Shown in pieces: positions 44,528 through 55,568 of a DNA stretch of 64,000 bases. The position numbers and the translations under genes were made by a program. The stretch lies in NCBI RefSeq assembly GCF_008119665.1, contig NZ_CP043046.1, positions 1,922,001 through 1,986,000 on the forward strand. Reading direction: 5' to 3'. The notes under the pieces were generated by a model, which did no database searches, had not been told where the DNA came from, and was given only the letters and a program-made list of their open reading frames with translations. This DNA comes from Pigmentiphaga aceris. Lineage in GTDB: Bacteria; Pseudomonadota; Gammaproteobacteria; Burkholderiales; Burkholderiaceae_B. Every line of letters starts with the position of its first letter. The stretch's first letter is position 1.

Positions 44528-45433
44528 TCACCCCGCCGCTGTCGACCCTTCCTGGCAGCTCCACATCCGCGCACACTGTTCCCGAATATAGGTCGTCACA
44601 TCTTGCCGTGCATGATCGCTGCGCTCGATCATGCCAATGCTTCGATGCGGCGTGCGCACGTGTTCCGGCAGCGCGATCACACGCAGCTTCGGGTTGTCCG
44701 CCCACAGCGCATCGCGCAGACGCGGCACCACGGTCACGCCAAAGCCCTGTTCCACGAGCGCCGCCAGTTCGGTGATCGAGTTCAATTCCATGAAGGCTTC
44801 GATCGACACGCCCATCTCGCGCAAGGTGCGTTCGGCCAGCGCCCCGGTTCGCTGAGACGCGTCGAAACGCAGATAGGGATTGCCGGTCAAGACCGACACG
44901 GCATCGTCACCGTGCGCATCGGCATGGGCCAGGATCACCAGCGGTTCACGGTACATGGGCAGCCAGCTGAGCGCTGGTGACAGGTGACTGCACTCCACCA
45001 CGAACGCCGCATCAAGTTCACCGGCCAACACCCGTGCAGCCAAGCCATTGGTCTGCCCATGCAGCACCCGCACGTCCAGCCCCGGGTGATCCATTTTCAA
45101 CCGCGACACCACGTGCAGCAGGGTGGACATGCAAGACACCAAGGCCCCCACGGTAACGGACCCGACCAGCTCGCCCGTCTTGCCACGCGGCTTGCGAATG
45201 CGTTCCCAGGCGTTCAACAGGCTTTCGACTTCCGGCACCAGTTCACGCGCTTCGGCATTCAGGATGGCCAGCCGTCCGCTGCGGTCGAACAGCTTGCGGC
45301 CCAGCTCGGTTTCCAGCGAACGCATCTGGAAGCTCACGGCGGCCTGGGTGACGCCAACCTGCTCGGCAGCTTCCGAGAAAGAACCGTGCCGGGCCACTGC
45401 GACGAAGGTGCGCAGGAAGTGCAAGCCATTCAT
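44528..45433 (-). CDS. LysR family regulator divergent from the GGT/Gsi operon
   Basis: The 301-residue regulator starts MNGLHFLRTFVAVARHGSFSEAAEQVGVTQAAVSFQM (winged helix, shown by MNGLHFLRTFVAVARHG) and has a LysR effector domain. AAGG lies 6 bases before the ATG at 45433, which supports that start over the one at 45466. It is divergent from the gamma-glutamyltransferase gene across 104 bases with a dyad at 45462. That makes it the likely regulator of the peptide-uptake operon. The effector may be glutathione or a related thiol compound; this is not shown. Confidence 0.9.
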   Translation of the reverse strand: MNGLHFLRTFVAVARHGSFSEAAEQVGVTQAAVSFQMRSLETELGRKLFDRSGRLAILNAEARELVPEVESLLNAWERIRKPRGKTGELVGSVTVGALVSCMSTLLHVVSRLKMDHPGLDVRVLHGQTNGLAARVLAGELDAAFVVECSHLSPALSWLPMYREPLVILAHADAHGDDAVSVLTGNPYLRFDASQRTGALAERTLREMGVSIEAFMELNSITELAALVEQGFGVTVVPRLRDALWADNPKLRVIALPEHVRTPHRSIGMIERSDHARQDVTTYIREQCARMWSCQEGSTAAG

Positions 45434-45461
45434 AAAAAACCTTTGCCCAAAAAACAAATGG

Positions 45462-45472
45462 ATCAAATTGAT
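45462..45472. promoter_or_regulatory. ATCAA-A-TTGAT dyad in the LysR/GGT intergenic region
   Basis: A perfect 11-base palindrome sits in the 104-base divergent promoter. The AT-rich half-sites (extended by AAAT and ATTT on the outside) fit a LysR T-N11-A type box. A second AT-rich stretch with AATCATTTAATCAAAT (45512-45527) lies just before the GGT start. Confidence 0.5.
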
Positions 45473-45537
45473 TTGGCCAGTCTGGGTCCGTAAATTGGCC
45501 TGAATCTTGCTTAATCATTTAATCAAATCTGGGTGTC

Positions 45538-47163
45538 ATGAAACCGTTCAACTGGCGCAATCCGTACCCGTCCACTCGCATTCCCGTCTTCGCACGCAAT
45601 GTCGTGTCGACCTCGCATCCCCTGGCCGCGCAAGCGGGCCTGCGCATCATGCAGCAGGGCGGCAATGCGGTTGACGCTGCCATTGCCACAGCAGCCTGCA
45701 TGGTGTTGGTCGAACCCGTGTCCAACGGACTGGGCAGCGACTGCTTTGCCATCGTATGGGATGGCAAGGAACTGCATGGCCTGAACGCCTCGGGCGTGGC
45801 CCCGGCTGCGTGGAGCCGAGCTTACTTCGAAACCCGATATGGCATTGGTGGCGACGGGTTTGCCAAGCAGCCCAAGCGTGGCTGGGATAGCGTGACCGTA
45901 CCCGGTGCGGTGGCCGGCTGGGCCGCCTTGCACGGCAAGCTCGGACGCCTGCCGTTTGCCCAGTTGTTCGAACCCGCGATTGAAATCGCTGAACGTGGCT
46001 ACGTGGTGCCGCCCGTCGTGGCCCACAAGTGGTCGGCTGCGGCCGACGAGCTGCGCAGCCAGCCTGGCTTTGCCGACACCTTCCTGCCCCACGGTCGTGC
46101 ACCGGAAGTGGGCGAGTTGTTCCGTTTGCGTGCGGCGGCGGACACGTTCCGGCGCATCGGGGCCAGCGGCGGCCGCGACTTCTACGAAGGCGAACTCGCT
46201 GCGAAGATCGTGGCCTTCAGCCAAGCCTGCGGCGGCTCGATGACGGCCGAGGACTTGCGCGCGTATCAGCCCGAGTGGATCAAGCCGATCTCGAAGAAAT
46301 ACCGGGGTTATGAACTGCATGAAATTCCGCCGAACGGGCAGGGCATTGCCGCGCTGATCGCGCTTGGCCTGCTGGACCGTTTCGACGTGGCCGGTTTGCC
46401 GGTGGATTCCGTGCGCTCGCAGCATCTGCAGATCGAAGCCATGAAGCTGGCATTCGCTGACGTCTATCAATACGTGGCCGACCCGTCGAGCATGGAAGTC
46501 ACGCCCGAACAGATGCTGGACGACGCGTATCTGGACCAGCGCGCCCGTTTGATCGACCCAGATCGTGCCACCCATTTCGCGGCTGGCCGACCGGCTGCTG
46601 GCGGCACCATTTACCTGACCGCCGCCGACGAACAAGGGATGATGATCTCCTTCATCCAGTCCAATTACATGGGCTTTGGATCGGGTGTGGTCGTGCCGGG
46701 CACCGGCATCAGCTTGCAGAACCGGGGCGTCGGGTTCTCGATGGACCCGAAATCGGCCAACGTGGTCGAAGGCGGCAAGCGACCGTTCCACACCATCATC
46801 CCCGGCTTCCTGACACGCGATGGCGCTCCGGTAATGAGCTTTGGTGTGATGGGCGGCGACATGCAGCCGCAAGGACACTTGCAGACCGTGGTGCGAATGG
46901 TCGACTATGACCAGCAGCCGCAGGCGGCATGTGACGCACCGCGCTGGAAGGTCAATCGAGATTTCTCGCTCGACGTGGAATCGACGATGGACCCGGCAGC
47001 CGTGGCTGGGTTGCAAGACTTGGGTCACACGCTGAAGTCGGTCGACGATCCGTACATGGACTTCGGCGCAGGCCAGTTCATCTGGCGTCTGTCGGACGAT
47101 AAGGAACATGGATATGCGGCGGCCAGCGACAGCCGCCGCGATGGCCAGGCAGTGGGTTTCTGA
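45538..47163 (+). CDS. Gamma-glutamyltransferase family protein (cytoplasmic)
   Basis: The 541-residue protein is a GGT family Ntn hydrolase. It has the entry motif NVVSTSHPLAAQAGLRIMQQGGNAVDAA and the catalytic Thr357 in AAGGTIYLTAADEQG, the residue that becomes the new N-terminus after self-cleavage. It also has FGVMGGDMQPQGHLQ, a GGD-like binding loop. It has no signal peptide, unlike the periplasmic E. coli GGT, so it should act in the cytoplasm on imported gamma-glutamyl peptides. It is followed 35 bases later by a Gsi-like importer operon. Confidence 0.88.
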   Translation: MKPFNWRNPYPSTRIPVFARNVVSTSHPLAAQAGLRIMQQGGNAVDAAIATAACMVLVEPVSNGLGSDCFAIVWDGKELHGLNASGVAPAAWSRAYFETRYGIGGDGFAKQPKRGWDSVTVPGAVAGWAALHGKLGRLPFAQLFEPAIEIAERGYVVPPVVAHKWSAAADELRSQPGFADTFLPHGRAPEVGELFRLRAAADTFRRIGASGGRDFYEGELAAKIVAFSQACGGSMTAEDLRAYQPEWIKPISKKYRGYELHEIPPNGQGIAALIALGLLDRFDVAGLPVDSVRSQHLQIEAMKLAFADVYQYVADPSSMEVTPEQMLDDAYLDQRARLIDPDRATHFAAGRPAAGGTIYLTAADEQGMMISFIQSNYMGFGSGVVVPGTGISLQNRGVGFSMDPKSANVVEGGKRPFHTIIPGFLTRDGAPVMSFGVMGGDMQPQGHLQTVVRMVDYDQQPQAACDAPRWKVNRDFSLDVESTMDPAAVAGLQDLGHTLKSVDDPYMDFGAGQFIWRLSDDKEHGYAAASDSRRDGQAVGF

Positions 47164-47198
47164 TTCCAAAACATCTGAAAAAGAGTGGGGAGACATCG

Positions 47199-48707
47199 AT
47201 GAAAAACATGAAGCGCAATATGCTGGCGGCGTCGCTGGCCTTGATGGCGGGCAGCGTCATGGCACAGGATTTCCGTATTGGTCTGCAAGAAGATCCGGAC
47301 ATGCTGGACCCGCACCGTGCACGCACTTACGTGGGCCGCATTGTGTTCACGTCGCTGTGCGACAAGCTGGTCGACATCGATCAGAAGCTGCAGATCACGC
47401 CGCAGTTGGCAACGTCATGGGCCTGGAGCGCGGACAACAAGGTACTGACCTTCAAGCTGCGTGAAGGCGTGACCTTCCACGACGGAAAGCCCTTCGATGC
47501 TGCTGCCGCCAAGGCCAACATCGAACGCGCGCTGACCTTGAAGGACAGCATGCGTCGCAGCGAAATGTCGTCCATTGAAAGCGCCGAGGCTCCCGATGCG
47601 CAAACGCTGGTGCTCAAGCTCAAGCAGCCCGACGCCACCTTGCTGGCTGCGCTGACCGACCGCGCCGGCATGATGCTGTCGCCGGCAACTTTCACTGACG
47701 ACACGGCTGCGGTGGCGCGCAGCCCGGTGTGCTCGGGCCCGTACAAGTTCGTGTCGCGGGTGCAGAACGACCGCATCGTGCTGGAAAAGTATGACCAGTA
47801 TTACGACGCGAAAAACTACGCGTTCAAGCGCATCATCTTCCGCCCGATTCCCGACACCACCGTGCGCCTGTCCAACCTGCGTGCGGGCGATCTGGACATT
47901 CTCGAACGTTTGAATCCGTCTGACGTCACGCAGGTCAAGGGTGACAAGAGCGTGCAGTTCATGCCGGTGTCGGGTCTGGGTTACGTGCGCTTCATGTTCA
48001 ATATCGGCAACAGCGAGCGCGCCAAGGCCAATCCGTTCAATGACAAGCTGGTGCGCCAGGCCTTTGCATTGGCGGTTGATCGCAACGTGATCAACCAGGT
48101 GGTTGGCGAGAACACCTTCGTGCCTGCACAGACCGCGTACCCGGCCGCCAGCCCCTTCCATGACGAGAAGAAATTCCCGGTCACGGGCCGTGACGTGGCC
48201 AAGGCCAAAGCGCTGCTGAAGCAGGCCGGCAAGCCGACGGTCAAGGCTGAACTGGTCTACGGCAACAACACGACGACCTCGGCGATTGCCGAAATGGTGC
48301 AGGCCATGGCGGCCGAAGCAGGCTTCCAACTGAGCCTGCGTCCGACCGAATACGCGGCCATGCTGAAGGAGTCCACCTCGGGCAACTTCGATGTGCAGCT
48401 GCAGGGCTGGTCGGGTCGCCCCGACCCGGACGGCAACGTGCACACCTTCCTGACCTGCAAGGGTGCGCAGAACGACGGCCGTTACTGCAATCCGGAAGTC
48501 GACAAGCTGCTTGACCAAGCCCGTGTCGTGACCGATCTGGCTGCGCGCAAGGATCTTTACGACCGTGCCGAAACCATCATGCAAGACGAGATGCCCGGTT
48601 CGTACATCTACTACCAACCGTGGCTGTTCGTGGCCAGCACCAAGGTGCAGGGCTTCACGCCTTCGCCGGACGGCATGATCCGCTTGAAGGGCGTCAGCCT
48701 GAAGTAA
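47199..48707 (+). CDS. Peptide/glutathione ABC transporter substrate-binding protein (GsiB/DppA-like)
   Basis: The 502-residue periplasmic protein has a signal peptide (MKNMKRNMLAASLALMAG, cleaved after SVMA) and a SBP_bac_5 peptide-binding fold. LREGVTFHDGKPFDAAAAKANIERAL and LRVGDLDI-like segments are typical, and the YLLDQARVV type ending fits. GsiB, DppA and OppA all share this fold. A strong GGGGAG precedes the ATG. It is followed after 249 bases by the permease pair, with a hairpin between that may limit downstream expression. Confidence 0.9.
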   Translation: MKNMKRNMLAASLALMAGSVMAQDFRIGLQEDPDMLDPHRARTYVGRIVFTSLCDKLVDIDQKLQITPQLATSWAWSADNKVLTFKLREGVTFHDGKPFDAAAAKANIERALTLKDSMRRSEMSSIESAEAPDAQTLVLKLKQPDATLLAALTDRAGMMLSPATFTDDTAAVARSPVCSGPYKFVSRVQNDRIVLEKYDQYYDAKNYAFKRIIFRPIPDTTVRLSNLRAGDLDILERLNPSDVTQVKGDKSVQFMPVSGLGYVRFMFNIGNSERAKANPFNDKLVRQAFALAVDRNVINQVVGENTFVPAQTAYPAASPFHDEKKFPVTGRDVAKAKALLKQAGKPTVKAELVYGNNTTTSAIAEMVQAMAAEAGFQLSLRPTEYAAMLKESTSGNFDVQLQGWSGRPDPDGNVHTFLTCKGAQNDGRYCNPEVDKLLDQARVVTDLAARKDLYDRAETIMQDEMPGSYIYYQPWLFVASTKVQGFTPSPDGMIRLKGVSLK

Positions 48708-48811
48708 TACTGGCTTGAAGTAATGCCGGCTTGCACGAGGGGTTGCGCAAGTCTGGGCAACTCCATACGTCTGCCTGAATCCAGGCAGACCGTTGGCGCG
48801 CACGCTGATAT

Positions 48812-48834
48812 GCCCGGCCGCAGTTGGGCCGGGC
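48812..48834 (+). terminator. Hairpin between the binding protein and permease genes
   Basis: GCCCGGCC (48812-48819) and GGCCGGGC (48827-48834) form an 8-bp stem with a 7-base loop, 105 bases past the binding-protein stop. There is no T run. It may stabilise the binding-protein mRNA or attenuate read-through, so that the binding protein is made in excess. Confidence 0.5.
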
Positions 48835-48956
48835 GACTGCTGTCTGTATTCAGTCTGGAATGTCGTGCTCCACGTCATTCATCACCTTGTTCTTCACGTC
48901 GATCGCACCGCTGTTCTCGTCGCTGTTCTCGTTCTACCTACGCAGGAATTCCGACC

Positions 48957-49901
48957 ATGCTGGCACTGTTGCTACGTCGCATCCTGGTGGCGATCCCGAC
49001 CCTGATTCTGGTGTCGATGATCGTCTTCATGCTGCAAAAAATCATGCCGGGTGATCCGGTGCTGGCGCTGGCTGGCGAAGAGCGCGACCCGGTTGTGCTT
49101 GCTGCGCTGCGCGAAACCTATCGCCTGGATGATCCCTTGCCCATGCAATACGCCGCCTGGTTGGGGCAGGTGCTGCAAGGCGATCTGGGCAAGTCTCTGC
49201 GTACCGATGTGCCGGTGCTGGAACTGGTTGCGCAGAAGCTGCCCGTGACCCTGCAACTGGCCGTGATGTCGATCCTGTTTGCCGTGATGATCGGCATACC
49301 GGCCGGCATTCTGGCGGCGGTGCGCAAGGGCACTGCGGTGGAATGGGGGGCGAACATCGCTGCCTTGTCGGGCATGTCGATTCCGAATTTCTGGCTTGGC
49401 ATCGTGATGATCATGCTGGTGTCGGTGCAGTGGAAGTTGCTGCCGGCATCGGGCTACGTGCCGCCTACGGAAGACTTCTGGCTGTCCATGAAAACCATGG
49501 TGATGCCAGCTTTTGTGTTGTCCACAGGCATTGCTGCGTACTTGATGCGGCACACACGTTCAGCCGTGCTGGAAGCGCTGAATGCGGACTATGTGCGCAC
49601 GGCGCGCGCCAAGGGTGTGCCGGGGCGTCGGGTGGTCTTGCATCACGCGCTGCGCAATGCGCTGATGCCCATCATCACGCTGGTCACGCTGTTGTTCGGC
49701 GAGTTGCTTGCCGGTGCCGTGCTGACCGAACAGATTTTCACCTTGCCAGGTTTTGGCAAGCTCATTGTCGATGCGGTGTTCAACCGCGATTACGCGGTGG
49801 TGCAGGGCGTGGTGCTGTGTGTGGCAGTCGGGTTCATTTTGATGAACGTGCTGGCCGACATTCTGTACATCGTCGTCAACCCGCGTCTGCGTCATCCCTG
49901 A
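48957..49901 (+). CDS. ABC transporter permease 1 (GsiC/DppB-like)
   Basis: The 314-residue inner membrane permease starts MLALLLRRILVAIPTLILVSM, then FMLQKIMPGDPVLALAGEE, the usual DppB/GsiC N-terminal signature. The C-terminal EAA-type loop is NADYVRTARAKGVPGRRVVLHHALRNALMPIIT. AGGAA lies 9 bases before the ATG at 48957; a long upstream extension of the frame is not coding. It is followed 7 bases later by the second permease. Confidence 0.93.
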   Translation: MLALLLRRILVAIPTLILVSMIVFMLQKIMPGDPVLALAGEERDPVVLAALRETYRLDDPLPMQYAAWLGQVLQGDLGKSLRTDVPVLELVAQKLPVTLQLAVMSILFAVMIGIPAGILAAVRKGTAVEWGANIAALSGMSIPNFWLGIVMIMLVSVQWKLLPASGYVPPTEDFWLSMKTMVMPAFVLSTGIAAYLMRHTRSAVLEALNADYVRTARAKGVPGRRVVLHHALRNALMPIITLVTLLFGELLAGAVLTEQIFTLPGFGKLIVDAVFNRDYAVVQGVVLCVAVGFILMNVLADILYIVVNPRLRHP

Positions 49902-49908
49902 GGTCATC

Positions 49909-50790
49909 GTGAGCGCAAATACTGTGTCGATGGCCACCACGCCCACGCCGCCCGCGTCGGGCAGCCGGGCCTGGAAGAAATTCAAACGCAACCGCATGGC
50001 TTTGCTGGGCGGCGGCATCGTGCTGTTCTTTGTGATCGCGGCCTTGCTTGCCCCGTGGCTGGCCACACACGATCCGCTGAAGACCAGCTTCATGGCCATC
50101 CGCAAAGTGCCGTCTGCGGCCTACTGGCTGGGCAGCGACGAGCTGGGGCGCGATATCTTCAGCCGCCTGCTGTATGGCGCGCGTGCCTCGCTGATGGCGG
50201 GGCTGGTGTCGGTACTGATCGCCATGGTGGTGGGGGTGCCGTTTGGTCTGTTGGCGGGATATTTCGGCGGCTGGGTCGACAGCGTCATCTCCCGCTTCAC
50301 GGAAGCTTTGCTGGCAATCCCGTTCCTGATTCTGGCGATTGCGCTTGCCGCGTTCCTGGGCCCGAGCCTGACCAATGCCATGCTGGCCATCGGGATTTCT
50401 GCCGCGCCCTTGTTCATTCGCCTGGCGCGTGGGCAGGTGCTGGGTATCCGCAAGGAAGACTTCGTGACCAGCGCCAAGGCGCTCGGGGCGTCGCACACCC
50501 GCATCATTTTGAGCCACATCGTGCCCAACGTGATTCCGCCGCTGATCGTGCAAGCCACCATCACCATCGCCACGGCCATCATCGCCGAAGCCAGCCTGTC
50601 GTTCCTGGGCCTGGGCCTGCAACCGCCGAATCCGTCCTGGGGGTCGATGCTCAGCACGGCCAAGAATTTCATGGTGCAGGCACCGTGGATGTCGCTGTTC
50701 CCGGGGATCGCGATCTTCCTGGCGGTGTTCGGTTTCAACCTGCTGGGTGACGGTCTGCGTGACGCACTCGATCCGCGTCAGGAGCGATAA
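49909..50790 (+). CDS. ABC transporter permease 2 (GsiD/DppC-like)
   Basis: The 293-residue permease has a GTG start with GAGG 6 bases upstream. [20 protein letters not shown] is the first helix of DppC-type permeases, and [21 protein letters not shown] is the characteristic loop. The EAA loop reads [28 protein letters not shown], and the end [14 protein letters not shown] matches the family. It is five bases before the ATPase start. Confidence 0.93.
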   Translation: MSANTVSMATTPTPPASGSRAWKKFKRNRMALLGGGIVLFFVIAALLAPWLATHDPLKTSFMAIRKVPSAAYWLGSDELGRDIFSRLLYGARASLMAGLVSVLIAMVVGVPFGLLAGYFGGWVDSVISRFTEALLAIPFLILAIALAAFLGPSLTNAMLAIGISAAPLFIRLARGQVLGIRKEDFVTSAKALGASHTRIILSHIVPNVIPPLIVQATITIATAIIAEASLSFLGLGLQPPNPSWGSMLSTAKNFMVQAPWMSLFPGIAIFLAVFGFNLLGDGLRDALDPRQER

Positions 50791-50795
50791 GCAAG

Positions 50796-52760
<1,965 letters not shown>

Positions 52761-52935
52761 TCCGTTCCAAGACGGTCTGAATCCAGCAATCTGAACCTAC
52801 GCTGGCCATCCAGCAGCTACACGATGTCACGGCGGTGCATGCAACGGTGCACCCGCCGCGCACCCGTCAGACACCCGCCATGGATTCGGCAATGACTGCG
52901 CAACGCATCTTGCCGTGCATCCAGACGACGCCAGG

Positions 52936-52981
52936 CATCGTAAGACTCCCCAACGAGCACCTTTGTGTTTTTCTTACGATG
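52936..52981. repeat. Long inverted repeat in the 450-base gap after the importer operon
   Basis: CATCGTAAGA (52936-52945) and TCTTACGATG (52972-52981) are perfect 10-base inverted copies, 26 bases apart, with a T-rich stretch just before the second arm. It is a possible hairpin or an imperfect terminator. The rest of 52761-53208 holds no convincing gene. Confidence 0.4.
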
Positions 52982-53208
52982 TCAGGGACGAATACCGTTT
53001 CGTAACGTGCGTGATGGATCTATTCTTCAAGTTCAGTAAACGCGCTTCGTGTTGTTGCCTGGGGGCGCAGGGCGGTATGACAGAGGACGCCTGTATGCGT
53101 TAATAGCGGTGACGAAGTTCAGGGTTATCACTATGCTGAGATTGTGGTCACCTTCGCTTTTCGCAGTCAGCAGGTCAGTTTGCAGACCTGAACGCCGCTG
53201 GGTTTGTC

Positions 53209-53523
53209 ATGATTGATTGCGACGACACTAATGTTCGGAAGACCGATGCATGTGACGCAAAGCCTGTTTCTCCATCCACCGAAAGTGTGTATTTCAAACC
53301 ACCTCTGAACGATGCAACGCTGGATGCGCTGCATAAGCTCGTGGAGCGTGGAGGGGTGGCAGGCCAGGCGGCACAGGAAATGCTGGACGCCGAATTGCTG
53401 GGTGCTGATGCCCAGTACGCGGCCCGGCTTCGAGGCAAGCCCGACCCAGAACCAGAGGCGGAAACTGTGTCTTGGTGGTTCCGATGTCGGGAACAAGCAT
53501 CCAGCTGGTTCAAGAAAAAATGA
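53209..53523 (+). CDS. Hypothetical protein (104 aa)
   Basis: The frame starts MIDCDDTNVRKTDACDAKPVS and is acidic and helical in the middle (DATLDALHKLVERGGVAGQAAQEML), ending WWFRCREQASSWFKKK. There is no signal peptide or membrane segment. I do not recognise a family. Base use is less GC-biased than in nearby core genes, which may mean it was acquired later. It is probably real, given its length and its lone position in the same strand as the next small gene. Confidence 0.55.
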   Translation: MIDCDDTNVRKTDACDAKPVSPSTESVYFKPPLNDATLDALHKLVERGGVAGQAAQEMLDAELLGADAQYAARLRGKPDPEPEAETVSWWFRCREQASSWFKKK

Positions 53524-53551
53524 AACGACCGCGTTTTCTTTCGAGAAGGTG

Positions 53552-53579
53552 TTGAGTTAGCGTACGCTAATCTTAATAT
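53552..53579 (+). promoter_or_regulatory. Promoter with perfect palindrome in its spacer, before the gene at 53622
   Basis: TTGAGT (53552-53557) and TAATAT (53574-53579) are spaced by 16 bases, and transcription would begin near 53586. The perfect palindrome TTAGCGTACGCTAA (53557-53570) occupies the spacer, where repressors usually bind. Confidence 0.6.
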
Positions 53580-53621
53580 TCCATTAATACTCTTGAATCG
53601 TCGTTCACGACAGGCACCGTC

Positions 53622-53858
53622 ATGTTGTTATGTGAATCGTCTATTGCCGCGCTTTACACGGATTTCAAACAGGGCGGTGATAAGCACTTGCAGGTCCGCA
53701 ATGCCTTGGAACAAGAGCGTCTTGCCGTTCCACCAGAGTCTGAATACGCCCGTGAAATCGACTATGCGCTGAAAAGCCTGGCCGAGGCGTTTTCGCAGGA
53801 AGTTGTTTTCGATCAGGTCTTGAATCGAATGATCCGCTCGCGTAGTTCAAACGGATGA
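53622..53858 (+). CDS. Hypothetical protein (78 aa) behind an operator-like promoter
   Basis: The frame reads MLLCESSIAALYTDFKQGGDKHLQVRNALEQ and ends IRSRSSNG. It is helical and charged, with no signal or membrane segment. I do not recognise it. The clear promoter with a palindrome in its spacer supports a real, regulated gene. It is convergent with the MocR-type gene that ends at 53914. Confidence 0.55.
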   Translation: MLLCESSIAALYTDFKQGGDKHLQVRNALEQERLAVPPESEYAREIDYALKSLAEAFSQEVVFDQVLNRMIRSRSSNG

Positions 53859-53913
53859 TTATGTGGATGCATTGCTTATTCGCATTGCATCGCATCGATA
53901 TTATGACTGCCGG

Positions 53914-55392
53914 CTATGGATTTCTTGGCGATGGTTTTTTTGGCGATGACGTGCCCGCCGCCTGATCGGCCACGATATCGCCCAAACGACGGATTGCCCG
54001 TTCCACAGTAGGCGTTACCGCTTGCCCGGCGCTGATACGAAGAAAGTTCGAAAATCTTCCTGAGTTCGAGAACAGCGTTCCTGGCGCGACGCGTATCCCT
54101 TCCTGCAAGGCAAGTTCAAACACGCGGTCCGACGAGGTGCCAGGGGGCAGTTCTACCCATAGCACCAAGCCCCCGCGCGGCGGACTCAGTCGGGTGCCGG
54201 TCGGAAAACACTCGGCAATCGTATCGATCACCTGATTGCGCCATTGCAGCAGGCTGGCACGTAGCTTTTGCAAATGTCGGTCATAAAGTCGCGAGCCCAT
54301 GACTTCGGCGGCCGCAATTTGCACCACGCTGTCGTTTGGACGGGTGTTGGCATATTTGAGCATCTCCACACGGGCCCGCCAGCGGCCCGGCATCAGCCAG
54401 CCCAGACGCATGCCGGGCGCAAAAGTCTTGTGGGCCGATCCGCAATAAATCACATTGCCCGTCTGATCCCACGATTTCAGCGCGCGCGGCAGGTTTGGCT
54501 CGTCATGAAGACGGCCGTAGCTGTCGTCTTCGATCACGGGCACGGCATGTCGCGCACAAAGCGCGGCAATACGCGCCTTGTCTTCGTCGGGCATGACACT
54601 GCCCAAGGGGTTGTGATAATTGGGCACCAGCACCACCGCCTTGATGTCAGTGTGCGTATGCAAGGCAAGGCTGAGGGCCTCGACCGACATGCCGTGCTGC
54701 GGGCTGGCCGGAATTTCCAGTGCGCGCATCCCCAGGCTTTCAATAGCCTGCAAAATGCCGAAGTAGGTGGGGGATTCCACTGCAATGGTGTCGCCCGGTT
54801 GTGCCACGGCACGCAGCGCCAGATTCAGGGCTTCGGTGCAGCCGTAGGTCACGACAATTTCTTCTGGCGAGACTTGCAGTCCGACTTCAAGCGCGCGCTG
54901 CGCCAGCACTTGCCGAAAGCCCGGATCACCGTGAATGGGTACGGCGCGAACCAGCAGGCCGGGTTGGTGTTTCAGCACCCTGGCCATGGCGCGTTGCAGG
55001 GCTTCCATCGGATAGGCATCGGGCGTGGCAACGGCTCCGCCCAGGTTGATCGACACCGGGTGGGCCGCGCACTTGGCGACGTAGCTGGATATGCGATGGT
55101 GCATGCCCACGAAGTCGTCGGGATTGATCGCCACCAGTGATTCGGGTTCGGGCACCGGAGCAATCGTGCTGCGCGCGGGGCGTCTGACGAAATAACCAGA
55201 GCGCGGACGAGCCTCGACCCAACCCTGCTCTTCAAGCACCCGGCAGGCTTGCAAGGCGGTCGACAGACTGACGTCGTGGGTGCGCATCAGGTTGCGCACG
55301 GAAGGCAGCCGTTGGCTGGGCAGCAAGGTGCCGGATTCGATTGCCTGGCGATAGCGCCCGGCCAACTGGAGATAAAGCCGTGGTGTGTCCAT
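53914..55392 (-). CDS. MocR/GntR-type PLP-dependent transcription regulator
   Basis: The 492-residue protein is a MocR-type regulator: a GntR winged helix (MDTPRLYLQLAGRYRQAIESGTLLPSQRLPSVRNLMRTH, starting at residue 1) joined to an aminotransferase-like domain. The PLP lysine lies in VIYCGSAHKTFAPGMRLGW, with VLVPNYHNPLGSVMP and VIEDDSYGRLH as the classic aminotransferase I/II blocks. The start MDTPRLYLQ at 55392 is chosen because GGGGA lies 10 bases upstream; 63 extra upstream residues are not conserved. It is divergent from the gene at 55569, its probable target. Confidence 0.92.
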   Translation of the reverse strand: MDTPRLYLQLAGRYRQAIESGTLLPSQRLPSVRNLMRTHDVSLSTALQACRVLEEQGWVEARPRSGYFVRRPARSTIAPVPEPESLVAINPDDFVGMHHRISSYVAKCAAHPVSINLGGAVATPDAYPMEALQRAMARVLKHQPGLLVRAVPIHGDPGFRQVLAQRALEVGLQVSPEEIVVTYGCTEALNLALRAVAQPGDTIAVESPTYFGILQAIESLGMRALEIPASPQHGMSVEALSLALHTHTDIKAVVLVPNYHNPLGSVMPDEDKARIAALCARHAVPVIEDDSYGRLHDEPNLPRALKSWDQTGNVIYCGSAHKTFAPGMRLGWLMPGRWRARVEMLKYANTRPNDSVVQIAAAEVMGSRLYDRHLQKLRASLLQWRNQVIDTIAECFPTGTRLSPPRGGLVLWVELPPGTSSDRVFELALQEGIRVAPGTLFSNSGRFSNFLRISAGQAVTPTVERAIRRLGDIVADQAAGTSSPKKPSPRNP

Positions 55393-55568
55393 GCGTGCAT
55401 CATCCCCGGTACCGCGTGTGCGCGGCAGACACAGATAGTCGATTTCTGGACCATAACAGATGTTGTCTATGGGATCTGTTGCGATACAGATAGGCGTGGT
55501 CTGTGTCTGTTCTGGTCGTCGGCCAATCCGTAATCTGGCTACTCCATTTCTGTGTGCTGGAGCCAGCC

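Noticed and set aside
45523-48878. Two long minus-strand frames opposite the GGT and binding-protein genes
   Set aside because: They are shadows of two well-identified genes and have no motif of their own.
52915-53103. A 62-residue plus-strand ORF
   Set aside because: It includes the inverted repeat at 52936-52981, has no ribosome binding site and has unusual composition.
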